Source: Cristatella mucedo (lineage: Eukaryota > Bryozoa > Phylactolaemata > Cristatellidae). Taken from it: a stretch of 64,000 nucleotides of DNA. Where the stretch lies: assembly GCA_009760855.2 (NCBI GenBank), contig WPIO01000106.1, positions 290,001 through 354,000 of the forward strand, read 5' to 3'. A program made the translations under genes and the position numbers. Below are positions 28,016-40,232 of the stretch, piece by piece (positions within the stretch are counted from its first letter, which is position 1; each line of letters starts with the position of its first letter). The notes under the pieces were generated by a model. That model had not been told where the DNA came from. It ran no database searches and saw only the letters and a program-made list of their open reading frames with translations.

Positions 28016-29800
28016 CCTTAGCGACGCCAGCGTTCGTGCTGCTCCTAAGGCCCACTACACTTGCTTGCCGCCGAAGCCACACAGCGCTAGTTGCACAAGC
28101 GATCTGCTATCCAACATCGGCGCCCAATGTATACCCTACTTTATACTCTGTTGTACCCTACGTCTACGTCGGCGCCCAATGTTCGCTGGCCGCACCGACC
28201 GAAGCATTAACGTTCCGCGTTTGCGCTCGGCCTCAGCAGTTCATACGCCGGTCAGCGCTCGATTGCTGAAGGCGGCGGTGCTGCGCTAAGTAAGCCCTTA
28301 GTTTGAACGAGCCCGGAAGCTCGATCTCGGCGCGAGTCTGTCGACTTGACGAGTTACAGCGAGTGTAGGAGTGGCTCGCGACGAGCGGAATGCAGAGCTA
28401 ATGGCGGCAGCCGCGAACTGAGGCTCGTGTTTTTCCAACTTGGCTGGGTTGGACGCGATCGCCGTCCGCCTCGCCGGCAACGGGGCTGCCAGCACCGCTC
28501 TCCACCGCATGCAGCGCGAGCGGACAGAAGTAGGCGTCCGTCGCGTACGCGACAGGGTAAAAATAATAACATAATTAATCTAAATAATTAATCTATATAA
28601 ATTAATCTAAAATAATTTCTATTCTCGGCCACCTCGCCGCCGCACGGAGGCCGCCCCTCTTCTTCTGACTCTGGTCTCACACCGCTGCGCCTCAGACGAA
28701 CTCCAAATCCCTCGGAGAATGCTCGACGAACTCCAAATCCCTTGCATTCACTTCCCTGGCTCCACTTGCTCACCACCGAAGGCACCGCTGTCTTCGGCGA
28801 TCGGTGCTGACACCCGGCCTTCCATGCAAGGAAAGGCTTGCGGGAAAAATAGATGCGAGGCTTCGCGGACGCCCGTCGAAACGCTCCGCCGACCGCTGGC
28901 GGACTTTATATACCGTACACTCGGCTTAAGGATACTATGCGTGCGGGACCTAATAGTCGTGCCAAGTGGCGATCGCTGATCAGGTGACGGCACGTAAACC
29001 AGCTCATTTTGTGCCTCATTGCCTGCACAATCGTATAGCTACCGAATTTAGAAAAAACGACTGCGTGCGCGGCAGCGGCGGCGGCGGCGGCAGTACGGCC
29101 CGGACCAACCGACGACGGCCGCTTCCGGTCCCGGCCCTGAAGCGCCGATTGGTCGCTTCAGGAGCTCCGAGGCTCGCGGGCTGGTGATCGCCGGACCGGA
29201 CGAGGCTCGCGCGACTCTCCCGCCAGCCCGCCCCTGCGACGCCCTTGACCCCGCGCGTGCCTAGGCGTCCGAGCGTCGGCGCCGCCAAGCCGCGTCCGTC
29301 GCGCAGGCAAGCGGTCTTCTGAGGAAGCTCTCCCGTCCGGCTCGTCCACGCCGGTACCGCTGCCTTCGCTGGGCTCGTGGGCTCGCTCGCCGAGCCGCGC
29401 TGACCGCCCCATCGTCGACTTCGCCCCGTTCTCGATGACGGGCAGTGCGGCGGCGGCTAGGACGTCGCCGGCGGGCCGGACATTCGGCTCAGACGAAACT
29501 GCTGAGATTACAGATTGACCACAAACGGCCGGCACAGCGCGGCGGACCATAATTGTGGAGATTCGCGGTCTGCGCCGTCGATCGAACCAAGGGCGATCGA
29601 ATGAGACCGAACGCCGCGGGGCGGCTGATCGGTCGGCCGAGGAGCAGCAGGCGGCACTCGGTGTGCGAAGCGCTCCTAGGACGAAGCCTCTTTTTAAGAC
29701 CGGAGGGACGGTTGCCGAAGCGCAAGTGCCATTCTCCTATTTGTAGCGCAGCAGCATGCATCGCCCTTCGCTGTCATTCGCTGATCTTCGACAGCAATGT

Positions 29801-29920
29801 TGGCGGGGCGGGGCAGAGTGGGCGGGGTAGAGTGGGCGGGGTAGAGTGGGCGGGGCAGAGTGGGCGGGGGGGGGGGGGTAGAGTGGGCGGGGGTAGAGTG
29901 GGCGGGGCAGAGTGGGCGGG
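29801..29920. repeat. G-rich minisatellite
   Basis: Unit about 14 bp (gggcggggtagagt, with variants gggcggggcagagt), about eight copies including a long G run. It has strong G-quadruplex potential on the plus strand. Confidence 0.92.
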
Positions 29921-30090
29921 ACTTCGCCCGTCTTCGTTGGATTCTGTACTCTCGGAAAAAAGAACCCGACAGCTGATGTAGTTGTGCGACGGCGACGAGG
30001 GCGAAACTTGCGGCCTCAACGGACGACAGCGAGCGGCGCTAGCCGGCGGCGACGACGACGGCAACAACTGCGGGTGGCTGAGAAGCGGCG

Positions 30091-30153
30091 TCTAGATCGT
30101 CTAGATCGTCTAGATCGTCTAGATCGTCTAGATCGTCTAGATCGTCTAGATCA
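30091..30153. repeat. 9-bp satellite TCTAGATCG x7
   Basis: Seven near-perfect copies of tctagatcg, each holding a TCTAGA palindrome. It reads as RLD repeats in frame, probably not coding. Confidence 0.93.
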
Positions 30154-31630
30154 TCGGCGGATCATCATAGAGCGCTATGATGATTCGAGTAGACCGAGTA
30201 AAAAATTAAGACGGTTACATTAAAGCACTCTGTACTCACAGAGCGTGTGAAGCAAACTTTTGCGGCACTCCGGGCTTCCGAGTAGTGAGAAGGCAACGCG
30301 GGATCGGCTGGAGGAGCCGACAGCCAGCGCGCTTCATCGAGCAGACTGCGTCGAGAAAATACGCTGCCACGTCAGTAAAGCTGCGATTACCGAACCGAGA
30401 CGAGTGACGCCGTGGCGCTCAGTTTCAAAGTACCCGTCAAACTGGCTGCCCGCCGGGCCAGCGCTTGAAGGAGTAACGATCACCAAAAATTGACAATGAC
30501 GATAAAAATACGCAATAGCTCGGTTTCCTTGGATCGTCGTCGTCGTCGCCGCCCCGACCTCGATGGCCGACGGCCAAATGACATTGTACCAGTTCGCCAG
30601 ACGAGGCAGCCGTCGCAGGCTAGCTCGCGCCAGCGGGCGTCTCGCGAAGGGGCGAGACACAAGGAAAGCTGGGAGTCGCCTTTGACTTACGCCTCCGGCG
30701 GCCGAAGCGCCCCGCCCCGCCCCCCCCCCCGAGATCCCGAGCGACTAGCGACGGAGCGCCGAGCCTGCGTGGCGACGCGCCAGCGGTCTTAGCTCTCGTT
30801 ACATGGAGGAGCGAACGCTGCCGATCGGGGCGAGTCTCAGGTTCGCCACCCACACACCCCCAGCCCCCCCCCCCCGGACGAGGGGAGGGGGCTGGGGGGC
30901 CGGTTCGCATTGCGACAGCGACCCGACCGATCTCACGTCGGATTGGCGAGCGATCTCTGACGGCTACGCTTCGTAACGGCGAACTCTCTCGAGCCGTCGG
31001 CGGATGGCGCGGACTTAGCACACGCGTTAGCCTCGGCCGCGGGCGGCCGCACCGCGTGCACGGCAGCGCCAAGCGGCCGCGGCGGGCGCCGCTCGCCGAA
31101 CGGCCAGACGAGATCGGGTGCGATCTGGCGGCCTGCCGCCGCCGCCGCCTGGACGGAGCAGCTCCACTGCGGCCGGCCTTTGATCGACTACCGCCTCCGC
31201 TCGTCGGCACCATTAGCCGGGAAGCTGCCGCAGCCGCCGACGGCCGAATGGAAGGAGGCGATGGAAGGCAGGGTCCGGAGGAAGCGGCGATCGCTACTTC
31301 CGGGGCGCCGCAGCGAGCTGCGAGCCAATAGCGAAAGCGCGCCGGGGCGCTGTCCGTAGAAGGATCGCGGTGCTACGCGGCTTGCAATTGAGCGCAATTA
31401 CGGACCCGCGAGCCACCGCCGCCGCCGCGATGATTGGCTCGCCGCCGCGTCCTCGCCGCCGCCGCCGCCGCCGCTGCGTCTCGCCGGAGAAGCGTGCCGG
31501 CGAGCTGGCGCCCACTACTCGCCGAATCCGCTCGCCGCCGCAGCAGCCGCCGCCGCTGCCGCCGCATCGGCCCTGAGAGACGCCCTAAGCTCTCTGGCGC
31601 ACACGCGCGCGCCATCCAGCGATACCCGCG

Positions 31631-31691
31631 ATGGCCAGCGGCCGCTCATTCGCTTGGATTTTAGTCGGAGTTCTGCTCACGGCTGCAGCCG
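31631..31691 (+). CDS. Candidate first coding exon with signal peptide
   Basis: An ATG in strong context (cgcgATGGcc) opens [20 protein letters not shown]. This has a short polar start, a hydrophobic core and small residues before a would-be signal-peptidase site. A gtaggt donor follows at 31692 (phase 1). A CpG-rich, GCC-repeat-rich stretch resembling a 5' UTR lies upstream. I could not identify the next exon; the gene may be secreted or membrane-bound. A chance ORF in GC-rich sequence remains possible. Confidence 0.5.
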
Positions 31692-31735
31692 GTAGGTGCG
31701 CCGGCGCGCGTACGAGAGGGCGCGCGAGCGAGCGA

Positions 31736-31884
<149 letters not shown>

Positions 31885-32664
31885 GTAGGGCGTCCGATTT
31901 TGTCCGGGGTTCGGCAGGCAGGCTGCGGGCTGCGCTTGACAGTGCGAGTCGGCGCGGCCGTCAAGAACGGAACGATGGCGAGCCGCCGTTAGTGCGTCGG
32001 CGTCCGCTCCGGCGTCTTGCGTGCTCGGGCTCTCTCCTGCCGTCGCTGGCCCGTACTTCGGCGCCCCGGTCGCAGCCGCTCCGTGCGCCGCCCGCCGATC
32101 GCGCCGCGGTGCCGCGACAGAGCTTGCACGGCGGCGGCTGCCGCCGCGTGCATCCGCTTCGCCGTCGGCCGCCGATCGGCCCGCCGCGCCCAGGCGCCGC
32201 CCGACAACCGGCGGCAGCCGGCTGGCCGATTGTTACAGCGTGGAGCGGCTGCCGGGCCGGCCCTCAGTGGCCTGCCAGCGCGGCGGCGGCAGCCGCGGTG
32301 ACGGCGCTCCCGGTCCGTTTCGTGTTCCGCCGCCGCCGATCGCGGGCGTGTGCCGGGGCGGTAATCGATGTTGGATGCGCATGCGAGCGAGACCGGAACT
32401 GCCTTTCCGGTCGTAATAAAGCGAGAATCAGCTGTAGCAACTGCTACGGCCGCCGGGGGCATGCAGCTTTGCCGGCGCGGACCGGGTCGAACCGGGCGCA
32501 CGTCGTGTAGTGTTGGGGGGGGCGCGATTAAGCCGCCGCGCTGGGCGGAAGTCGCCGTGGCGCGGCGGCGGTGGCTGCGAACGCGGGGTTAGAGCGGCTG
32601 TCTCGGCGACCGCCGCTGCAGCCATTAGACGGCTGTGTTGGCTGCTGGCTCAGGAAGTGCAGCT

Positions 32665-32702
32665 TTCGCCTGGTTTGCTCGCTCGCGAGCAAACCAGGCG
32701 AA
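32665..32702. repeat. Perfect hairpin, 18-bp arms, 2-base loop
   Basis: ttcgcctggtttgctcgc (32665-32682), loop tc, then its exact reverse complement (32685-32702), inside a CpG-dense region. Confidence 0.9.
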
Positions 32703-33550
32703 CTTCTGGACAATACAGCGAGCGAGCACGGAGCGCGGAGCCCATTCTTCGTTGTCTCTGCTGATTCGATCCCGCGACGTTCGCTGCTTTGTCGCTGATT
32801 TGCATAGCTCCATCGTGGCTACCGATACAGCTACGTACACACGCGGGTCCCGCCTCCACGCAGCGTCTCTCGGGTCGTACTGTAAATCAGTCATTGGCTA
32901 AATCAGTCTACTGTAAATCAGTCATTGGCTCGCTTTTTCGATCGCCGTGGAAACCCAAACCCCTTTCGACCGCCGATCGGCTTAGCTTTGACGTAGGCGA
33001 CTGACGACTCTGTCAGAGACTCGCGCGCCCCGCCGATTTGCCGGCGTGGCCGCAAGCGCGGTGGCGCTGCGCCTACACGAATGCGGCCACGCCTTCGAAC
33101 TCGGGCGCTTGTTGGCGTAGTGTCTCTGCTCCAGCTGAGGAGAGCCGCCGGCTGGCGCCGCGTGCCCGAAAGTCAGGTGACAGAGGCGCGAGCTCGCACC
33201 ATCCTCTCACGCCCGCTGAGCTCGCGAAATAGAAAGAGCGAAATAGGACGATAGAGCAATAAAACGCACGCGTCTGGCGCTTCGCTTTCCTTTGAGAGAC
33301 GCTCCCGCTCCGCCGGCTACCGAGTGGCGCGTGGCGCGAGCCGGCTCCTACGTTCAACCGGTCGGACGGCGAGCGAGCAATCGTGTCTCGAAGGGCCGGC
33401 TGTCGGGCGTCGTCACGGCGACGATTCCGTTGGCACCGTTAGACTTTTAACACTCCTTGAATTTCGAGGCTGGCAAGCGTGCTGCCGCCGCGAAGGCCTG
33501 GCGATCGCGTATTCGGCCGCCGCAGGCGATTCGCACTGCAGGCGTGAGGG

Positions 33551-33872
33551 AATAAATCTTGAGCTAATAATCCCGAGGTAATAATCCTGAGGTAATAATC
33601 TAGGAGTAACGATCCTGATGTAATAATCCTGAGGTAAAAATCCAGAAGTAATAATCCTGACGTAATAGCCTTATAATCCCGAGGTAATAATCTTGAGGTA
33701 ATACTCCAGAAGTAATAATCCTTATGTAATTATTCTGAGGTAATCATAAGGTAATAATCGAGGTAAGAATCCAGAGGTAATAATCCCAAAGTAATAATCC
33801 TGAGGTAATATCCCAGAATTAATAATCCTGATGTAATAATCCTGAGGTAATAGTCCAGAGTTAATAATCCTG
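33551..33872. repeat. Degenerate 15-bp minisatellite (gaggtaataatcc)
   Basis: About twenty diverged copies of a unit like taataatcctgaggt, AT-rich within a GC-rich region. Confidence 0.88.
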
Positions 33873-34030
33873 GTGTGTTGTGATGTGACGTGATGTGATG
33901 TTTTAATCCTGCGGTGCTAGTCGCTCGTCGCTGCCTCCGCTTTCGCGCTGAGCGACGTCGATTGCTCACCGAGCTTGTCTTGCGATCGACGCCGCGGCGG
34001 CTCAATTGCGGATGGCATCATAGTAATGAT

Positions 34031-34051
34031 TGAGGTTGAGAACCACTGGTA
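34031..34051. mobile_element. hAT terminal fragment
   Basis: tgaggttgagaaccactgg matches the conserved right end of the Charlie/URR1-type element found in full at 58003. No left end is visible; it abuts an inverted LINE tail. Confidence 0.5.
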
Positions 34052-34129
34052 TAGCCCACTCGGAGAACTTGGCTTCTTTCTAGGCACTTCACTTATGCTG
34101 TAAAGGAAGCACGATCGTGTGGTTTGCGG

Positions 34130-34285
34130 TAGCATGTTCAATGTGAAGAAGCGTAGCGTGGTTAGAGGTGACATGCCCAGGGTCAGCATGCAAATATGGT
34201 CAGTGGCGGCATGCACAGCGTCAGCACGCAAAAGCACACAAAAGGACGAATCGCTTGGACCCACTAAATACTGCGACGCTCAAAC
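34130..34285 (-). mobile_element. LINE family B 3' UTR fragment, inverted
   Basis: Read on the minus strand this gives tttagtgggtccaagcgatt, the repeated gtgctgacrctgtgcatg blocks and gaccctgggcatgtcacctc. These are the same blocks as at 14580-14690 and 20710-20800. Confidence 0.75.
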
Positions 34286-34528
34286 GGACACGCTCCACTG
34301 CCGCACCCAGTAATTCCTAGGCGTGAGGCGCCGTCGCGGGATTCATCAAGCGCTCTCTCCCGAAAACGAGCTGCTCCGCCGAACCGCAATGCGGCGATAA
34401 TGGACTGGAAGCAGCTGCCCACTGGACCGCGCCCGTCCGCCGGAGCGCTTCTCGTTCATAAAGCCAGCCGGAAATGGCTGGATCGCAGCACCGGCTCCCC
34501 GAGCCGCGTCCTCGGCGAGCGTCGAGCT

Positions 34529-34572
34529 CGCGGAGGAGTGCCGGCGCTCCTGCGCGCCGGCACTCCTCCGCG
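34529..34572. repeat. Perfect hairpin, 19-bp arms, 6-base loop
   Basis: cgcggaggagtgccggcgc (34529-34547) pairs exactly with 34554-34572. It is very GC-rich. Confidence 0.9.
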
Positions 34573-35844
34573 ATGCCAGTGCTCGTCGGTGGGCCTGTCG
34601 TGAGCGCTTGGCTGGCATCGCCGCCGCCGCCTCCCCCAACGTCGCCCCGCCCCCTGCTGCCTCCGGGCGGTCCGCCGGTACGAGCTCGCAGCGCCTAGGC
34701 GCCGGTGCAGCGAATTGCCGCATCCCTCCGCGGTGCAGCGACTTGCCGCTTCCCGCGACTCTAATGGAGCGACTATTGACAGGCTGCCGGAGCGTGTGGG
34801 AGGCGTGCGTAGAATTACTCGCGCGAGAGTACTGCAGCGAACGCCGTAATTGCAATGTACCCACTAAATTTCGCGCCGTTGTAAATGGGCTCGCATGCAA
34901 ATGGGCTACAAAGACGGTCGCCTCTAACCGCGATCCGCCGCACGTCTTGACTGCTGGCGAGGCAGAGTAATGAGCGGCCGCCAGGTGGCAGCAGCCTCGC
35001 CACGCCGCTGCCCACGGCACGAGCCAGTCCGTCGAAGTTCCGCTGCCGCCTAGCTACCGGCCTAACGCTAATCGCCGCTCGTGCGGGCTTCGTTATCGGG
35101 CCGCAGAGTCGTTCGAAGCGTAGGGGCGCCGCCTGCAGGGGCGCCGCGTGCCTGGCCAGTGCACAATCGCCGCCTTGACATCGGGCCTTGGGCGTCGTCT
35201 GGACTACAGCGATCGCGGCGAGATTGCGTGTCGCGAGCCTCGAGGGGCAGAGGTTGAGGCCGCTCGCGAAAGTGACAGCAGACAGCGTAACGCGAGCGCA
35301 GACGTCGTCAGGAGCAGTGACGCGATCGTCCGTGGCTACTTCTGCTTAGTCACGCCGCCGCCGCAGCTGCGACCGGCTGCTCAAAACCGCGAAATCGGTT
35401 TTTTTTTCGCGAAATACTTACGCTGCAGGCTGTGAAACCTTACCCTCCCCCACCCCCAGGTCACAAGAGCACGATTTCTGTCGACGCGTGAGGACCGGAT
35501 GCCGCCGCCTTAGGATTTCTGTCGACGCGTGGCACCGGATGCCGCGGTGTGCAACGGTCCACCGAGTGACTAAAGAAGACTTCCGGCACGAGGCTTCGGC
35601 GAGAGGCTCCCTAAACTGGTTGACTATTTACTATTTACTTGTTTTCTATTTACGCGGGGTGCGTCTAAAGAAACTTCAGGACGGCTCACTTTGTACGCGG
35701 AGATTCAGGCTCTACCGGAATGGGAAGCGAAGGTGTTTTAGAGGCTCTAAATAAAGGATACTTTCTGCGAAGCCAGAAGCGAAGCCGGCGAAGATTCAAG
35801 CTCTTCAGCCTCTGCTCGAGGAGGCGGAGGCTCCGGCCTTATTG

Positions 35845-35997
35845 ATAAATATAAATATAATTTATTTGTATAGCGCCCCAAGAGAACGTAATCTCTATTC
35901 AGGCGCTTCACACGTGCCTCCGGGCTCGAGCCCACGACCTCAGCCAGACCGTGGTCGAGGGCGAGCACCTTAACCGCTGGACCAAACGAGCTCGATG
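35845..35997 (-). mobile_element. SINE family 2 copy, inverted
   Basis: On the plus strand it begins with AT-rich sequence and tagcgccccaagagaac, then cgggctcgagcccacgacct, and ends with the reversed head ccttaaccgctggaccaaac. All SINE family 2 parts are present. Confidence 0.82.
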
Positions 35998-36645
35998 CCG
36001 TGATGGGAGACATGGAAAAATATCAGGGACGTAATTTACTAGTTTGCACTTACATTGCAGTGTGCCTTTTCAAGGGTCAGGGTCACCGACTCGCCGCTGG
36101 CTGACCGGCGAAGCCGCCGCCCCCCCCCCCCCGAGGCTTGCCGATCGAGCTCGTTCGAGCGCCCGTTTCGGCACCGGCTGCGTTGCTTTCGCGAAAGTCT
36201 TTGACCGAACGACATTGCGGCAAGTCTTTTTCTCGAGCCAGCGACTCGGGAAACGGCTGGCGAAAGCCAGAGGTTTTTTTCGCCCGGTATTCTTAAGGCT
36301 GCGTCACGAGCCCCGCGGAAGTAGACGCTCTCAGTGCTAAGCCGTGACGCGCCCACTGGCAAGTGAGCGCTGTGCCTGCACACTCGGCTCCTCATTGGTC
36401 GCTCGGCTGCTCGCGAGCAAGCCGGCAGACGAGCGAGCGGGTTGAAAGAAGAAACGCGAACGTCTGCGTACACTCGTCGCACGTTCGCGAACTTTGGATG
36501 CGCGCCTCCCTCCCCCCCACTGCCGGGCTTGCTTCAAATCCCATCGCACGGCTAGCCGCTTGAACAGCGAGGCCAGCTTTCGACGCCTGATAAGCTGAGA
36601 ACGCGGCTAGGCGAACGAAGCCAGCCAACCCCGAGTCGGAGACAG

Positions 36646-36673
36646 AAAGAGAGAAAGAGAGAGAGAGTGAGAG

Positions 36674-36772
<99 letters not shown>

Positions 36773-36790
36773 CAGAGAGAGAGACAGAGT
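36646..36790. repeat. GA microsatellite
   Basis: GA with GTGA, GGCA and GACA interruptions, preceded by the same flank as the 13541 array. Confidence 0.93.
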
Positions 36791-38343
36791 GAGAGAGGCA
36801 CAGCGGACGAGCTGCTGGCAGCTGCTCGCTTTAGCCTCCGGCCATCTGGTAATTTCGCCCGGTCCCACCGAGATTTATGTCCGACTCGTTCACTTACGAA
36901 AGCGCGTACCCTGCGGCTCGGGTATCGTCGCCGAGTCGTCGGCTAAGCAGCCGGCTAAGCCGACGGACGAGGATGCATTTGCAGCGGCCGGAAGAGGGCG
37001 CCCGCTTTACGGTGCGCAGCTCTCGAGGGCAGCCGGCGAACGCCGGACGCGAGCATCTCATCGCGCCCCCTCCCCAGCTCGGCGCGCCCCTGGCGGAAAC
37101 GTTTCGGCGGTCGTGACGCTCTGCGAGCAAGCGAGGACGGAGCAAGGTAGTCCGGCGCGCGACCGCTTCGAGCGCTGGACATAGGGCAGCCGTGCTGCAT
37201 AAGTACGGCGCTCAGCCAGCGCGGAGGCTAAGGTTAATTGCACCGGGTCGGGTCGGGTCGGTTTAATTAAGGGCCGCTGCCGACGAGATCGCTCCAATTT
37301 GGTATTGATCCTGCTGTCCAATCCACGAGCGCCGTCGCTGCGGCGGCAGCGGCGGTGACGACGTCGAGTCGCCATGCGCCGCCTGGGTTCGCGGCTCCGG
37401 GTTGGAGGTCCGGTTTCGATGGAGCAGCAGCCGCCGCCCGCCAGCGACTGGGGGAGGGCGGGGCGAGTGCGTGGGCCAGCACGAGTTCGGGGAAAGGGCG
37501 CGCCCTTTCCCATGATATGAGCGAGACCCTAAACTGTCGCAACGAGGTGGTGGCGGCGCGAAGCAGCGGGCCGAGGACACGGGCTGCCTTACAACAGTGT
37601 TTTTCGCTACCAGTACGAGGCTCTGTTTCCGGTTTTTCGATGCCATCTGCCCTTTGAGTGCCTACTCGCGAACCAAAAGTGCTCGCCGGTTGCAGAGGCT
37701 GGGGCATTCGTTATGTGCGCACTTTTCTTTTAATTATAAAGTACCTTTTACCGGCAGCGAAAAGGCGGGTGCAGTGTAGTTAAAGATGGTGGGAGGGGCA
37801 GAGAAGAAGCAGGATGTGGAGGCGGAGCAGCGAAGAGGTATGGACCGGTGTGGACCGGTAGTCCGAAACCTTGCATGGCGGAATCGGCTCATTTTTAGAC
37901 GTTGCGCCAGTTGGCCGAACGTAGAAATCCGTGTAACCGCTCAGGCGAACCCAGCGGCGAACAGTAAGCGGTTAGAGACGTTCATAATAACGATGGACGT
38001 CTGACGGGAATTGTTTCCTGTGTATAGCGGCTCTGACAGTCAACCACGAATCCCCGCCGTTTAGTCGCAAAGGGGGAAATAGGGTCGCTAAGCGCTGCAG
38101 CTCGGCCGGCGAAAGTTGGCGCCGCCCTGCAGTACTGCGACGGCTTCCCGGCTCAGCAGCCTTGGCTAGCAGCAGAGGCGGAGATCGATGGAGGACAGGG
38201 GCCTGCTAGGCTGCGGTTCGCGAATGCGTCGTCGTGAGCATGTCGCCCGGTCGCTTTGTCTTCGATCTCGAGCCTCGACGATTCTTGGCGGCTTTGAGCT
38301 CGGAGCGAGGAGCCCTTCTCGGATGAGCGAGCTCCAGCTCGAT

Positions 38344-38535
38344 GAGTCACAGCGAGCGAGTCACAGCGAGCGAGTCACAGCGAGCGAGTCGCAGCGAGCG
38401 AGTCGCAGCGAGCGAGTCACAGCGAAGCGAGTCACAGCGAGCGAGTCACAGCGAGCGAGTCACAGCGAAGCGAGTCACAGCGAGCGAGTCACAGCGAGCG
38501 AGTCACAGCGAGCGAGTCACAGCGAGCGAGCTACA
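38344..38535. repeat. 14-bp minisatellite (gagtcacagcgagc)
   Basis: About thirteen copies with one-base and 5-base indel variants. It is translated in all frames without stops but probably not coding. Confidence 0.92.
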
Positions 38536-38799
38536 GTAACTCGCTGCTGGGATGATCCGGCCGCAGACGAGGACTGATCGCAGGTTATACAGAGGAACCT
38601 CGGGAGCTGGCCGAAACCAGCCAGCCGCCACGCCGAGGGGCTGAGCGCCTGCGCAGAAGCAGCAGCAGCAGCGGGGCGCCTTCGTGACCACCCAGCTGCT
38701 GCGAAGCGGCCACGCGAGGTCTTGAAGTGCCAACTGTTGTTTCGGCGAGAACTTGGGAGAAAGGACTTGGGGAGAAACGTCCCTCCCATTGGAGAAGTG

Positions 38800-39010
38800 A
38801 AAGGAAAAGACGTGAGTAAAAGAGACACGATACAGATTGAGAGGGGCCGGATGAGGTACGTATAGGATAGAGGATACGACAGGAGGGAAATAGATAAGGA
38901 TCGGATAGATGGTCGAATAGGAGAGGTAAGGATATGATATAGGAGGAGTAAGGATAGGATAGGATAGGGGAGGGAGGAAGAGGGAACGGAAGGAAGTGAG
39001 AGGATTAAAA
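38800..39010. repeat. Purine-rich GGATA tract
   Basis: Irregular gataggatagga and gaggaa blocks, strongly strand-asymmetric. Confidence 0.7.
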
Positions 39011-39465
39011 AGGAGCAGGTGCGAAGAGGGGACGAACCCACGATATATTAGCCTGTGAGCAGGTACCCTGCGATGCAGCTGCAGTCCAGCACCAAGCCGC
39101 AAGTGCCAACCGCTCATTAGCCATTAGCGCAGGCTTCTGTTTTTGGTCCTACGGCTAATAGAGCGAGGCCGCCTTCAGCGACTCCCAAAGCCTGCGAGTG
39201 TCACGTGCCAGACGTGCCGGGTGCACCGCTGCGGGTGCTCGAGTTGTTGAGTCGACGACGAGCGAGGAAACACCGTTTGCAGACTAGACATAGTTTGCTG
39301 AGCTGAATGATCATTTACGTCAGGATCCAGGGCTCAATGCCGCTCATCCGCTGTCGCTGCTTCCGCGAATAAAAGGGGCACCGTCGAATTCAGCCACAAG
39401 TAGCTAAGCTTAGTGCTAGCCAATAGTCACATAGCACAAAGTCATGCTCGTGAATCGTTTGAGAA

Positions 39466-39635
39466 GGAGAGGTATGGGAGAGAGAGAGGGGAGAGAGAGA
39501 GAGGGAGAGAGGGATGTGAGAGAGAGGGAGAGAGAGAGGGAGAGAGAGGGATGGGGGAGAGAGAGAGGGAGAGAGAGAGAGGGATGGGAGAGAGAGAGAG
39601 AGAGAGAGAGTGAGAGAGAGGGAGAGAGAGAGAGA

Positions 39636-39701
<66 letters not shown>

Positions 39702-39824
39702 GAGAGGGGGGGAGAGAGGGGGGGAGAGAGGAGGGGAGAGAGAGGGAGAGAGAGAGAGAGGGATGGGAGAGAGAGAGAGGGATGAGAGAGAAAGAGAGGG
39801 AGGGGAGAGAGGGACGGAGAGAGA

Positions 39825-39879
<55 letters not shown>

Positions 39880-39883
39880 GTAT

Positions 39884-39918
<35 letters not shown>

Positions 39919-40139
39919 GTATGGGCGAGAGAGAGAGGGATGGGAGAGGGATGGAAAGAGAGAGAGGGAGAGAGAGAGGGGGAGAGAGAGGGAGAGAGGG
40001 AGAGAGAGAGAGAGGGGGGGAGAGAGGGATGGGCGAGAGAAAGAGAGACGGATGGGAGAGAGAGAGAGGAAAAGAGAGAGGGGGATGGGAGTGAGAGAGT
40101 GGGAAAGAGAGAGAGGGAAAGAGAGAGGGGGATGGGAGT

Positions 40140-40201
<62 letters not shown>

Positions 40202-40232
40202 TGGGAGTGAGTGAGAGAGAGAGGGAGAGGGA
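39466..40232. repeat. 0.77-kb GA-rich tract
   Basis: GA dinucleotides with GGGA and gggatggga interruptions that recur in register, so part of the tract behaves as a higher-order repeat. Confidence 0.93.
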
